Below, piece by piece: positions 22,301 through 35,000 of a stretch of DNA of 64,000 nucleotides. The translations under genes were made by a program, and so were the position numbers. Positions within the stretch are counted from its first letter, which is position 1. The number at the start of each line of letters is the position of its first letter. Source of the DNA: Aquatica leii (taxonomy: Eukaryota; Arthropoda; Insecta; Coleoptera; Lampyridae); NCBI GenBank assembly GCA_035610365.1, contig CM069438.1, forward strand, positions 51,208,837 through 51,272,836, read 5' to 3'. The notes below the pieces were generated by a model. It did not search any database. It saw only the letters and a list, made by a program, of their open reading frames with translations, and was not told the DNA's origin.

Positions 22301-25300
22301 AGAGGTAGAAACAGTAAAGTGACCGTAAAATTCAAAACAAACGTTCGTTTATTAGTTGATTCTTGGAACTTTAATTCTCAAAACTTAAGTAGAGCTAATC
22401 GCAGTAAGATAGATTTGAATATAGAATTGTTATAAATGCGTGAGTTTTATGTTAAGTATTAAAAAACTCTTCTTTCAATGAGTAATTTTTAAAACTTTGA
22501 TTGGTAGATTGAATGAAGCTAGATTTAAGTATAGAGCTAACAAAATGCTATCATTGCTAGACGTAGAAACAGTAAAACTCGAAAGAAATATTGTTCGTTT
22601 CTTAACTGATTCTTAGAACTTTGATTCTCAAAGCGTAATTAGATCTTTTTGAAATAAGCTAGATTTGAATATAGAGTTGTTGGGTATCCATTTTTTTTCG
22701 ATGTTCGAAAACTTATAAATGCGAGAGTTTTATCGTGAATTTTAGAAAATGCCGTTCTCTTAATGAGTAATTTTTAAACTCTGGTCGGTTGATTGGAAGA
22801 AGCTAGATTTAAATCTAGAACTAACCAAATGCTAGTATTATTGCTAGACATGGAGGCATTAAAGTGACTCTAAAATTCAAAATAAACGTTTATTAACTGA
22901 TTCTTGCAACTGTGATTATCAAAGTGTGATTAGGTCTTTTTGAAGTATGCTAGAATTGAAGATAGAACTGTTAGAGATCTATTTTTTTATGTTCGAAAAC
23001 TTATAAATGCGAGAGTTTTATTGTAAATTTTAGAAAACGCCGTTCTCTTAATTAGTAACTTTTAGAACTCTGATCGATTCTTTGGAAGAAGCTAGATTTA
23101 AATTTAGAACTTACAAAATGCTAGTATTATCGCTAGAGGTGAAAACATTAAAGTCACAGTAAAATCCAAAATAAACGTGGTTCGTTTATTAGCGGATTCT
23201 TGGAACTTTGATCATCAAAGCGTAATTAAATCTTTTTGAAGTATGCTAGATTTTATTATAGAGCAGTTGGGGATCTATTTCTTTTTCGATGTTCGAAAAC
23301 ATAAATGCGTGAGTTTTATCGTAAATTATAGAAAAGGTCGTTTTCTTAATGAGTAATTTTTAGAGTTCTGATAGGTTTTTTGGAAGATGCTAGATTTAAA
23401 TTTAGAACTAACAAAATGCTAGTATCATTGCTAGACGTGGAAACATTAAAGTGATTGTAAAATTCAAAATAAACGTTCATTTATTAGTTGATTCTTGGAA
23501 CTTTCATTTTCAAAGCTTAAGTATATTTAGTTGAAGAAAGCTAGATTTGAATATAGAGTTATTGGAGATCTATTTTTTTTCTCGATGTTTTAACATTTAT
23601 AAATGCGAACGTTTTAACTTGAATTTTAAAGAACGTAGTTCTTTTAATAAGTAAGTTTTATAACTTTGATAGGTTGATTGGAAGAAGCTAGAATTTAAAT
23701 TTAAAACTAACAAAATGCTAGTATCATTGCTAGAGGTGGAAACATTAAAGTGACAGATAAATTCAAAATAAACGTGGTTCGTTTATTAGCGGAATCTTCA
23801 AACTTTGATCATCAAAGCGTAATTAGATCTTTTTGAACTAAGCTAGATTTTATATAGAGCTGTTGGGGATCTATTTCTTTTTCGATGTTCGAAAACTTAT
23901 AAATGCGTGAGTTTTATCGTGAATTTTAGAAAAGGCCTTTTTCTTAATGAGTAATTTTTAGAGCTCTGATCGGTTCTTTGAAAGATGCTAGATTTAAATT
24001 TAGAGCTAACAAAATGCTTAGTATATCATTGCTAGAGGTAGAAACAGTAAAGTGACCGTAAAATTCAAAATAAAAATTCGTTTATTAGCTGATTCTTGGA
24101 ACTTTGATTCTCAAAACTTAAGTAAAGCTAATTGCAGTAAGCTAGATTTGAATATAGAATTGTTATAAATGCGTGAGTTTTATGTTAAGTATTAAAAAAC
24201 CCTTCTTTCAATGAGTAATCTTTAGAACTTTGATTGGTAGATTGAATAAAGCTAGATTTAAGTATAGAGCTAACAAAATGCTATTATCATTGCTAGACGT
24301 AGAAACAGTAAAACTCGAAAGAAATATTGTTCGTTTCTTAGCTGATTCTTAGAACTTTGATTCTCAAAGCGTAATTAGATCTTTTTGAAGTAAGCTAGAT
24401 TTTATTATAGAGCTGTTGGGGATCTATTTCCTTTTCGATGTTCGAAAACATAAATGCGTGAGTTTTATCGTGAATTTTAGAAAAGGCCGTTTTCTTAATG
24501 AGTAATTTTTAGAGCTCTGATCGGTTTTTTGGAAGGTGCTAGATTTAAATTTAGAACTAACAAAATGCTAGTATCATTGCTAGATGTAGAAACATTAAAG
24601 TGACCGTAAAATTCAAAATAAACGTTCGTTTATTAGTTGACTCTTGGAACTGTGATTATCAAAGCGTAATTAGATCTTTTTGAAGTAAACTAGATTTGAA
24701 TGTAGAGCTGTTGGAGATCTATTTTTTTCTCGATGTTTGAACATTTATAAATGCGTGAGTTTTATCGTGAATTTTAGAAAAGGCCGTTTTCTTAATGAGT
24801 AATATTTAGAGCTCTGATCGGTTTTTTGGAAGATGCTAGATTTAAATTTAGAAATAACAAAATGCTAGTATTATCGCTAGAGGTGAAAACATTAAAGTCA
24901 CAGTAAAATCCAAAATAAACGTGGTTCGTTTATTAGCGGATTCTTGGAACTTTGATCATCAAAGCGTAATTAGATCTTTTTGAAGTATGCTAGATTTTAT
25001 TATAGAGCAGTTGGGGATCTATTTCTTTTTCGATGTTCGAAAACATAAATGCGTGAGTTTTATGGTGAATTTTAGAAAAGGCCGTTTTTTAATGAGTAAT
25101 TTTTAGAGTTCTGGTCGGTTTTTTGGAAGGTGCTAGATTTAAATTTAGAACAAACAAAATGCTAGTATCATGGCTAGACATGGAAACATTAAAGTGACTG
25201 TAAAATTCAAAATAAACAATTGTTTATTAGTTGATTCTTGGAACTTTCATGATCAAAGCTTAAGTAGATTTAGTTGAAGTAAGCTAGATTTTAATATAGA

Positions 25301-28300
25301 GTTATTGGAGATCTATTTTTTTATCGATGTTTGAAAATTTATAAATGCGAAAGTTTTAACTTGAATTTTAAAGGACGTCGTTCTTTTAATAAGTAAGTTT
25401 TATAACTCTGATAGGTTGATTGGAAGAAGCTAGAATTTAAATTTAAAACTAGCAAAATGCTAGTATCATTGCTAGAGGTGGAAACATTAAAGTGACAATA
25501 AAATCCAAAATAAACGTGGTTCGTTTATTCGCGGATTCTTCGAACTTTGATCATCAAAGCGTAATTAGATCTTTTTGAAGTAAGCTAGATTTTATTGTAG
25601 AGCTGTTGGGGATCTATTTCTTTTTCAGTGTTCGAAAACTTATAAAGGCGTGAGTTTTATCGTGAATTTTAGAAAAGATCGTTTTCTTAATGAGTAATTT
25701 TTAGAGCTCTGATTGGTTCTTTGGAAGATGCTAGATTTAAATTTAGAACTAACAAAATGCTAGTATCATTGCTAGACGTAGAAACATTAAAGTGACCGTA
25801 AAATTCAAGACAAACGTTCGTTTAGTAGCTGATTCTTGGAACTTAAGTAGATCTAGTTGAAGTAAGCTAGGTTTGAATATAAAGTTATTGGAGATCTATT
25901 TTTTTCTCGATGTTTGAAAATTTATAAATGCGAAAGTTTTAATTTGAATTTTAAGGAACGTCGTTCTTTTAATGAGTAAGTTTTATAACTCTGATAGGTA
26001 GATTGGAAGAAGCTAGAATTTAAATTTAAAACTAACAAAATCCTATGTAGCATTGCTAGAGGTGGAAACATTAAAGTGACAGTAAAATCCAAAATAAACG
26101 TGGTTTGTTTATTAGTGGATTGTTGGAACTTTGATCATCAAAGCGTAATAAGATCTTTTTGAAGTAAGCTAGATTTTATTGTAGAGCTGTTGGGGATTCA
26201 TATGTCTTTTTCACTGTTCGAAAACTTATAAATGCGTGAGTTTTATCGTGAATTTTAGAAAAGGCCGTTATATTAATGAGTAATTTTAGAGGTCTGATCG
26301 GTTCTTTGGAAGATGCTAGATTTAAATTTAGAACTAACAAAATGCTATTATCATTGCTAGACATAGAAACATTAAAGTGACCGTAAAATTCAAAATAAAC
26401 GTTCATTTATTAGTTGATTCTTGGAACTATCATTTTCAAAGCTTAAGTAGATCTAGTTGAAGAAAGCTAGATTTGAATATAGAGTTATTGGAGATCTATT
26501 TTTTTATCGATGTTTGAAAATTTATAAATGCGAAAGTTTTAATTTAAATTTTAAAGAACGTCGTTCTTTTAATGAGTAAGTTTTATAACTCTGATAGGTT
26601 GATTGGAAGAAACTAGAATTTAAATTTAAAAGTAACAATACGCTAGTATCATTGCTAGAGGTGATTGTAAAATCAAAAATAAACGTGGTTTGTTTATTAG
26701 CGGATTCTTGAAACTTTGATCATCAAAGCGTAATTAGATCTTTTTGAAATAAGCTAGATTTTATTATAGAGCTGTTGGGGATCTATTTCTTTTTCGATGT
26801 TCGAAAACATAAATGCGTGAGTTTTATCGTGAATTTTAGAAAAGGCCGTTTTCTTAATGAGTAATTTTTAGAGCTCTGATCGGTTCTTTAGAAGATGCTA
26901 GAATTAAATTTAGAACTAACAAAATGCTAGTATCATTGCTAGGCGTAGAAACATTAAAGTGACTGTAAAATTCAAAATAAACGTTCGTTTATTAGTTGAT
27001 TCTTGGAACTTTCATGATCAAAGCTTAAGTAGATCTAGTTGAAGTAAGCTAGATTTGAATATAGAGTTATTGGAGATCTATGTTTTTCTCGATGTTTGAA
27101 AATTTATAAATGCGAAAGTTTTAACTTGAATTTTAAAGAACGTTGTTCTTTTAATAAGTAAGTTTTATAACTGATAGGTTGATTGGAAGAAGCTAGAATT
27201 TAAATTTAAAACTAACAAAATGCTAGTATCGTTGATAGACGTGGAAGCATTAAAGTGACCGTAAAATTCAAAATAAACGTTCATTTATTAGTTAATTCTT
27301 TGAACTTTCATTTTTAAAGCTGAAGTAGATTTAGTTGAAGAAAGCTAGATTTGAATATAGAGTTATTGGAGATCTATTTTTTTATCGATGTTTGAAAATT
27401 TATAAATGTGAAAGTTTTAACTTGAATTTTAAAGAACGTGGTTCTTTTAATGAGTAATTTTTATAACTCTGATAGGTTGATTGGAAGAAGCTAGAATTTA
27501 AATTTAAAACTAACAAAAAGCTAGTATCATTGCTAGAGGTGGAAACATTAAAGTGACAGTTAAATCCAAAATAAACGTTCGTTTATTAGCGGATTCTTGA
27601 AACTTTGATCATCAAAGCGTAATTAGATCTTTTTGAAGTAAGCTAGATTTTATTGTAGAGCTGTTGGGGATCTATGTCTTTTTTAATGTTCGAAAACTTA
27701 TAAATGCGCGAGTTTTATCGTAAATTTTAGAAAAGGCCGTTTTCTTAATGAGTAATTTTAGAGCTCTGATAGGTTCTTTGGAAAATGCTAGATTTAAATT
27801 TAGAACTAACAAAATGCTTAGTATAATTGCTAAAGGTAGAAACAGTAAAGTGACCGTAAAATTCAAAATAAACGTTCGTGTATTAGCTGATTCTTAAAAC
27901 TTAAGTAGAGCTAATCGCAGTAAGCTAGATTTCAATATAGAATTGTTATAAATGCGTGAGTTTTATGTTAAGTATTAAAAAACTCCGTTCTTTCAATGAG
28001 CAATTTTTAGAACTTTGATTGGTAGATTGAATAAAGCTAGATTTAATATAGAGCTAACAAAATGCTATTATCATTGCTAGACGTAGAAACAGTAAAACTC
28101 GAAAGAAATAATGTTCGTTTCTTAGCTGATTCTTAGAACTTTTAATCTCAAAGAGTAATTAGATCTTTTTGAAGTAAGCTATATTTGAATATAGAGCTGT
28201 TGGAGATCTATTTTGTTCTTGATGTTTGAAAATTTATAAATGCGAGAGTTTCAACATAAACATAAAGTTTAAAAAACGCTGTTCTTTTAATGAGCAACTT

Positions 28301-30150
28301 TTAGAACTTTGATAGGTTGATTGGAAAAAGCTAGATTTAAATTTAGGACTAACAAAATGCTGGTATCATTGCTAGACGTGGAAACATTAAAGCGACAGTA
28401 AAATTCAAAATAAACTTCGTTCGTTTATTAGCTGATTTTTGAAACTGTGATTATCAAAGCGTAATTAGATCTTTTTAAAGTAAGCTAGATTTGAATATAG
28501 ATCTGTTGGAGATCTATTTTTTCGTTGTTCAAAAACAAATGCGAGAGTTTTATCGTAAATTAAAAAAGCTCAGTTCCTTTAATTAGTAATTTTTAGAACA
28601 CTGATCGGTTGATTGAAAGAAGCTAGATTTAAATTTAGAACCAACAAAATGCTAATATCATCGCTAGACGTGGAAACATTAAAGTGACCGTAAAATTCAA
28701 AATAAACCTTCATTTATTAGTTGATTCTTGGAACTTTCATTTTCAAAGCTTTAGTAGATTTAGTTGAAGAAAGCTAGATTTGAATATAGAGTTATTGGAG
28801 ATCTATTTTTTTATCGATGTTTGAAAATTTATAAATGTGAAAGTTTTAACTTGAATTTTAAAGAACGTGGTTCTTTTAATGAGTAATTTTTATAACTCTG
28901 ATAGGTTGATTGGAAGAAGCTAGAATTTAAATTTAAAACTAACAAAAAGCTAGTATCATTGCTAGAGGTGGAAACATTAAAGTGACAGTTAAATCCAAAA
29001 TAAACGTTCGTTTATTAGCGGATTCTTGAAACTTTGATCATCAAAGCGTAATTAGATCTTTTTGAAGTAAGCTAGATTTTATTGTAGAGCTGTTGGGGAT
29101 CTATGTCTTTTTTAATGTTCGAAAACTTATAAATGCGCGAGTTTTATCGTAAATTTTAGAAAAGGCCGTTTTCTTAATGAGTAATTTTAGAGCTCTGATA
29201 GGTTCTTTGGAAAATGCTAGATTTAAATTTAGAACTAACAAAATGCTTAGTATAATTGCTAAAGGTAGAAACAGTAAAGTGACCGTAAAATTCAAAATAA
29301 ACGTTCGTGTATTAGCTGATTCTTAAAACTTAAGTAGAGCTAATCGCAGTAAGCTAGATTTCAATATAGAATTGTTATAAATGCGTGAGTTTTATGTTAA
29401 GTATTAAAAAACTCCGTTCTTTCAATGAGCAATTTTTAGAACTTTGATTGGTAGATTGAATAAAGCTAGATTTAATATAGAGCTAACAAAATGCTATTAT
29501 CATTGCTAGACGTAGAAACAGTAAAACTCGAAAGAAATAATGTTCGTTTCTTAGCTGATTCTTAGAACTTTTAATCTCAAAGAGTAATTAGATCTTTTTG
29601 AAGTAAGCTATATTTGAATATAGAGCTGTTGGAGATCTATTTTGTTCTTGATGTTTGAAAATTTATAAATGCGAGAGTTTCAACATAAACATAAAGTTTA
29701 AAAAACGCTGTTCTTTTAATGAGCAACTTTTAGAACTTTGATAGGTTGATTGGAAAAAGCTAGATTTAAATTTAGGACTAACAAAATGCTGGTATCATTG
29801 CTAGACGTGGAAACATTCAAGTGACAGTACAATTCAAAATAAACGTCGTTCGTTTACTAGCTGATTCCTAATGCTTAATTAGATATTTTTGAATATAGAG
29901 CTGTTGGAGATCTATTTTTTTCGATGTTCGGAGAGTTTTAAGCGCGGGAGTTTTATGGTGAATTTAAAAAAACGCCGTTTTTTTAATAAGTAATATTTAG
30001 AACTGTGACCGATCGATTCTAAGAAGCTTCCGATTTAGAACTAACAAAATGGAGGTGAAAACAGTTAATTTAAAAAAAGAAACGTCGTTCATTATCTCAT
30101 TCTTGGAATTCTCATAGCATTATTAGATCACTTTGAATTAAGCTAGATTT
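19340..30150. repeat. Array C: ~295-bp tandem repeat, about 36 units
   Basis: Each unit contains gaagctagatttaaatttag, ...gtatcattgctagacgtgg..., ...aaacgttcgtttattagttg..., ...aagcgtaattagatcttttt..., gtaagctagatttgaatata and ...atgcgtgagttttatcgtga.... Starts near 19895, 20178, 20473, 20775, 21073, 21370, 21670 and 21965 give a period of 283-302 bp; some later units are shortened. Two subtypes interleave (gctagaatttaaatttaaaac versus gctagatttaaatttagaac). The gctagattt anchor occurs twice per unit, so the unit may be an old dimer. No gene was found inside. It may be an intron of the minus-strand gene or intergenic. Confidence 0.9.
27325..29816. repeat. Recent ~1.06-kb duplication inside array C (1429-bp offset)
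   Basis: The block at about 27325-28387 recurs nearly base for base at about 28754-29816, including identical 64-codon minus-strand frames at 27672-27866 and 29101-29295. Neighbouring 295-bp units differ at many positions, so this copy is much younger than the array. The likely mechanism is unequal exchange. Confidence 0.8.
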
Positions 30151-31180
30151 ACACACACCAGGAATACCTGTTCGATCGATTGTCAGCGCAACGGGATTAG
30201 GTTTATTGACCAGATATGGAATATGATACTGCCATCTATTGACATCCTGGCAAAGCTTTGATGTTGAGTTTCGCATGTTCTAGTAGTAGTAAACATCTAT
30301 ATGAAAGAATTGGAGAAGAGAGCACCGGCGACCATCAATCAGGAAGGGCGGCGGCTTATTGGTTCACCAAGTGTACAAGAAACCAACAAACGGTTATCTA
30401 AATGCGCTATCACATCACCATTCGATAAAGAAACTAGTTCTCCACACCTCGGTCAGGAGGGCAAAGGTGATATGTGAACCCGAATTCTTGGAGGAAGAAA
30501 TCAAACATCTACAAATGCTCTACTGAAGAATAGATACTGCAGATTCAACACGATTCGAAGACAACCGACAACAGCATTCTTTCCATACATTTAAAGATTT
30601 ACGAACAAAATAGGTAGACTGCTCAAGAGAAATAAAGCGAAGGTAGTCTTCGGTTGTAAAGAGAAGATGTCTACCCTGCTACCAAAAGCCGAAGACTTCA
30701 AAAAGAAACTTTAAGATCACGGAGAAGGTTATATATAGAACAGACTGGAAGGGAGGTCAACATCAGGCTGAACGAACATATTGCACACACAAAAAGGAAT
30801 ACCGTGAGATCAGCGCTTGCGGAACACTCTCAGACTACAGGGTATATGGAGTCGGCTTCAACGGAACCAACACACTGGCTAGAGTCAGACGCTTTTGGAT
30901 AAGAAATTACAGGGAAGCGATCGAAATCCAGAAGAATGGCTACAACGCTCAAGTAGAGCTTTTTTCCACCTGGAACGATTTATTCGGAGACCGGTCAACT
31001 GAAACGCACGTACTTCTAAAGAAGGTCACGAGATGATGGTCGAAATGTCAAGAAGCCACGTGCCAAAAGCTTCAATCTCTGACTTAGGAAAAACTCTTGA
31101 TTACAATCTGGGTCACTTTACTGAATCAAATATTAAAGTTTTTTGGTTATTGCCGAAGAAGGAAATATTCATTCATAACT
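30151..31180 (+). pseudogene. Decayed Penelope-like retroelement (RT end plus GIY-YIG endonuclease)
   Basis: Plus-strand translation with several breaks shows Penelope-family pieces in the right order. First comes a reverse-transcriptase-like GIPVRSIVSATG (~30170), then VYKKPTNGYLNALSHHHSIK with RAKVICEPEFLEEEIKHLQ (~30368-30520), then a GIY-YIG-like tract YIEQTGREVNIRLNEHIAHT with SALAEHSQTTGY (~30735-30845). Stops and frameshifts separate them, so it is inactive. Array C monomer sequence lies on both sides (to 30150, and again ~31195-31270), so the element inserted at or near the array edge. Family assignment is from remembered motifs. Confidence 0.75.
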
Positions 31181-31600
31181 AAAGTTTTCAAAAACGCTAG
31201 TACTTTGGAGGTTAGAACTCTGGTCATCTGATTGGAAGAAGCTAGATTTAAAATTAGAACTCATAGAATGTTAGTTTTTTTTATAAAGTAAGTGCATGAG
31301 TTATTGCGCGAGCCAAAGGAATTTGACTAAATTTTAACGAATCACGGATCTTTCTGCTAGATTTAGGTTACCGCCACCCGATTACTTTAGTCAATAAAAA
31401 TCTGATTCTAATAGATCAAAGAAATAAATCATCGCAAACCACGAGGTTAATTTAAGTGTACCAAATACAAAGGACACAAACAAACCCCCAAACGATTAAT
31501 GCCTTAAATTATTACCGTAAAAACACAAAAAGTAACTGAAGATGAAATACAACAACGAATAAACACCTTAAGCAAGTACCATTTAATTTTTCAGCCCCAC
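31181..31600. other. Non-genic stretch with a stray array C fragment
   Basis: About 31195-31270 carries one array C piece (gattggaagaagctagattt). The rest is unique AT-rich sequence with no recognised feature. Confidence 0.5.
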
Positions 31601-32094
31601 TTTTATTTAGGTGGTGATAAAATCAAAATACTAAAACAAATGAAAAATTATGCTCGCCGCCACTGCGCGCCGCCCAAAACGTCGTCATAAACAAATCAGT
31701 ATCAACTAGACTATTATTTTTCCCAAACCGTGTAGATTTTTGTAGGTGTGTGCGTTAATTACGATAAATAAAAGCGCATAGTAGGCTGCGAACATAAAAA
31801 TCCGATGCGCGTTTCATAATGCGCTTGAGACGCAGTTTTCAAGATGGCTGACACTTGTTGGTTATTCATTTTCTAATCCCGTCGTTTCGAACGAAATTAG
31901 TGCCTTAAACGTCGTGACTTTTAGTAAATTTACGTACGAACGAACGTGCAATGAGTTGGTCGATGAAAATGTGTAAAAAAATCGCGATCGAGGTAATTGC
32001 AGTTAAGTGAAAGAAGATTAAAGAGATATGTGTGTTTTCGTGGACACTTATTTACTGTTTATGTGTGCAGTTTTTATGGATGCTTGTGGATAAA
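31600..32094 (+). promoter_or_regulatory. Probable promoter and 5' leader of the RhoGEF2-like gene
   Basis: CpG content rises sharply over the flanking repeats (gctcgccgccactgcgcgcc near 31650, and more CG around 31810-31990). A candidate 5'-UTR splice acceptor gtgtgcag ends at about 32070. The leader has an upstream ATG at 32076 that ends in TAA at 32091-32093, one base before the ATG at 32095. The ATG at 32080 is in frame with the main coding sequence and would add MLVDK. Transcription start is inferred only. Confidence 0.5.
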
Positions 32095-35000
32095 ATGAAC
32101 AACCTACCCGCAAACTTGACTGAAAGGTAATTGATTCACCCTTAGATTGTTGTAAAAATGTAAATAATTACGGGCACCGAGCTGGGCGCTTATGTCATAT
32201 TGTTTTTCTTTTTCTATTGTGTTGGGTAAACACGCACTGACATAACCGGATTTGTCTGCAATCTTACGGCACTCGCTCGCACACTTATTGTTTCGAGACA
32301 TTTTTTCTCGCACGAAAAAAACAAAAAAAAACGATCGCGAAATGGGTCACGTTGGTGGTATTTAAACACCGACATTTCCCTAACCGTTAATCAAAGGTAG
32401 CGTAACCGAATTTTGATTTATTTATTTTTACCGTTAAAAAAAAGTGCCTTTTCAATTGATTTTTTTACGTTCGCGTGACGTTACATAAATATGATGTCAT
32501 TTTGTTGGATAAACACGTTTAGTGTAAATAGAAGTGACCTAAAAATATAAAAATGCCGTTCAAAGGTAATTTACGATTGAAACTTAAAGGAAAAGGATCA
32601 TAAAAAAAGAGTTTGCGTTTTAAGTACGTCTAACTCGGTTCTATTTTTCGAGCAGAGTAAATTGACCTCATTTAAATGTCTTTAATTTCTTTCACTTGTA
32701 CTAAACGAATCGTGCTCGTTATCTTGTATTAATATTTTAATACACGACGTCGTTCACGTTTCTATTTAATCTGCTCCCGCACCAAACTCGATTTGGGATA
32801 GCTGGGGAAGCCTCGAATTCTCAGAAGTCGGTATCGTACGAGGGTGATTCAGCAGTTTGTTACGGTTTCTGTTGAGAATTAGTTGCGCAACGTCCTTGAA
32901 TTTGCCGCGATTGCAGATGTTTTAAAAGCCAACTTGGATTTGGCTAGCGATGAATAGTAATATCTCCATTGCAAATGTTTTAAAAGTCAACTATGATCTA
33001 AAAAATACTATGGTTTGGTTACCTCATGCGGTTATGAAGTCATTACAATTCACTAACACTTGTCAATGGGCTGGTCCTTCAAGCCGGTTGAACCTAAAAA
33101 CGATGACTTAGTAAAATTATGCAGGTTTTTGTAACTTTGCGGCGACTACAATAGTCGGCTAGTACTAGGGTCTTTTTTATTATGGTTAGGGGAACCAAAT
33201 CTTTATGTCACAGGGTAATCGAGAAAGACTACAGAAAAATAGTCTTCAGTATCTAAACTTTTCAGACAAGTTAGCTAAGAGTTTTGTTTCTCTAATGCGT
33301 TTTCTAAAACTTGAACGTTTTAAGAACCCACACTCAAACTAATCGAGTAGGCGCCAATAGAATATCATTTGTTTTTTGAAACTTAATTTTAAAATATGGT
33401 AATGCCCCAGTATAATTAAGTGAGAAGGGCAAAATTGTATTAGTTTAAGTAAGCTATAGACGAATATTGTTTTGTTTCGCTCATTTTTTAATTGAATCTT
33501 GGAAGTAGATCTAAGCAGGCGTTGCTACATTATTTCAACAAATAGGCTACGATATGGTATTTAAAAAAGTTCGACAGAAAATGGGCGTCCGATTCTTATA
33601 CGAAACTTCGACGTTTTAAGCATTTGTACCTGGTTGTGACTTAGATACTTTTGAAACTTTATTTTGGGCTATTACTTAAAATATAAAAAAATTCATTGAC
33701 CTAGTGTCAATGACAAGTATCAGAACTAGTGATGTACCGAATATTCGGTTAACTATTCGGCGAACGGAATATTCGGCCACTTTACCGAATATTCGGTATT
33801 CGGTTACCGAACAAAATCGTTATTCGGTACATCTCTAATCAGAACAACATAAAAACGATTAAATTAGTTATCAGATTTTTGGCTTATTTTAAAGTTTTAC
33901 TTGTATGGCGTGACTTTTGGCTCTATACACATAGCTCCAATTTGTGAGTATCTGACTTCTACAACAATCAGAGATTCGCATAATACATGAAGAGATGTGT
34001 TCCTTTCTTCTTCACTACAGTGGGAGGAGTAGGAAGAGAACCCACCAAACCACTCTTACTTTCAGTTCAAGTCGGCATCATAGCAAGGTACCTACCGTAC
34101 GGTTTATCTCCGTTTCCATGTTGTCACAAAGCGGGAACAAACTATACGAATATTGATAATATGGACCTGAAAACGTTTGTTTGTACATTTGTCACTGACC
34201 TAAGAATGACGTCTGTCACTGTAGCTGGAACGGAACAATATTTGAGTACACTCGTTTTGAAAAAAATCGAGACAAACTTTTTGTAACAAATAGAATTCTC
34301 GTTTTCGTGATTTTATTTCAACGTTTTCGGTTACAGGTATTGACACCTGCTGCGTTGGGTAGAAACACCTTCAGGGAACCGTTAAAAACACTATTAAAAC
34401 TTTTGTTCGTCACAAACAGTTTGTCTCGATTTTTTTCAAAACGAGTACTTCTTTGAAAGCGTAATTCGACAGTATTTATTGGCGAGATCCTTTAAGCCAC
34501 GTTTTAGAATCGTGATTAACTTACTGTTAAGGAGATACGCACATTTAATGCCGGAGTTAAACGAAAGGAAACCGTTCGTAACACGTTGCACAAGTTTCAA
34601 GGTAACCGTACGAGAATGTTGCACAAACTTAGAGTCAGAGCCTCTGCTGCGTTGGGTAGGAACACTTACAGGGAACCATTAAAACTTCTGTTCGTTACAG
34701 AGTGTTATTATTTTTTTTAAAACGAGAGTACTTTGCAGAGTACACTGTGGGGTCTAGGATTTTTGTTCTTAGGAATTCTGCTAGCCACCGTCGCTACGTC
34801 ATCTTTTTGACCACTTGGTATTGTCGGAATTTAATATTTTAATCGGGTACGAAGATCGTCGTCAGGGAATAGGAAAGCAGCGTACGGCTCGCTTGAATCT
34901 GTCCAGCTTCGGTTCAAGACTAGTCCAGGATCACCCTGGTCAACTTATCGGTGAAGACTAATATTGTGGCTCTACGTGAAATATACGAAGTAATTAACCT

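Noticed and set aside
27672..29295. Two identical 64-codon minus-strand frames
   Set aside because: Identical because of the 1.06-kb duplication inside array C, not because of coding constraint.
32104..32313. 69-codon minus-strand frame antisense to RhoGEF2 exon 1
   Set aside because: The composition is plausible, but there is no splice partner, no polyA signal nearby and no recognised family. It could not be joined to the minus-strand exon at 18996.
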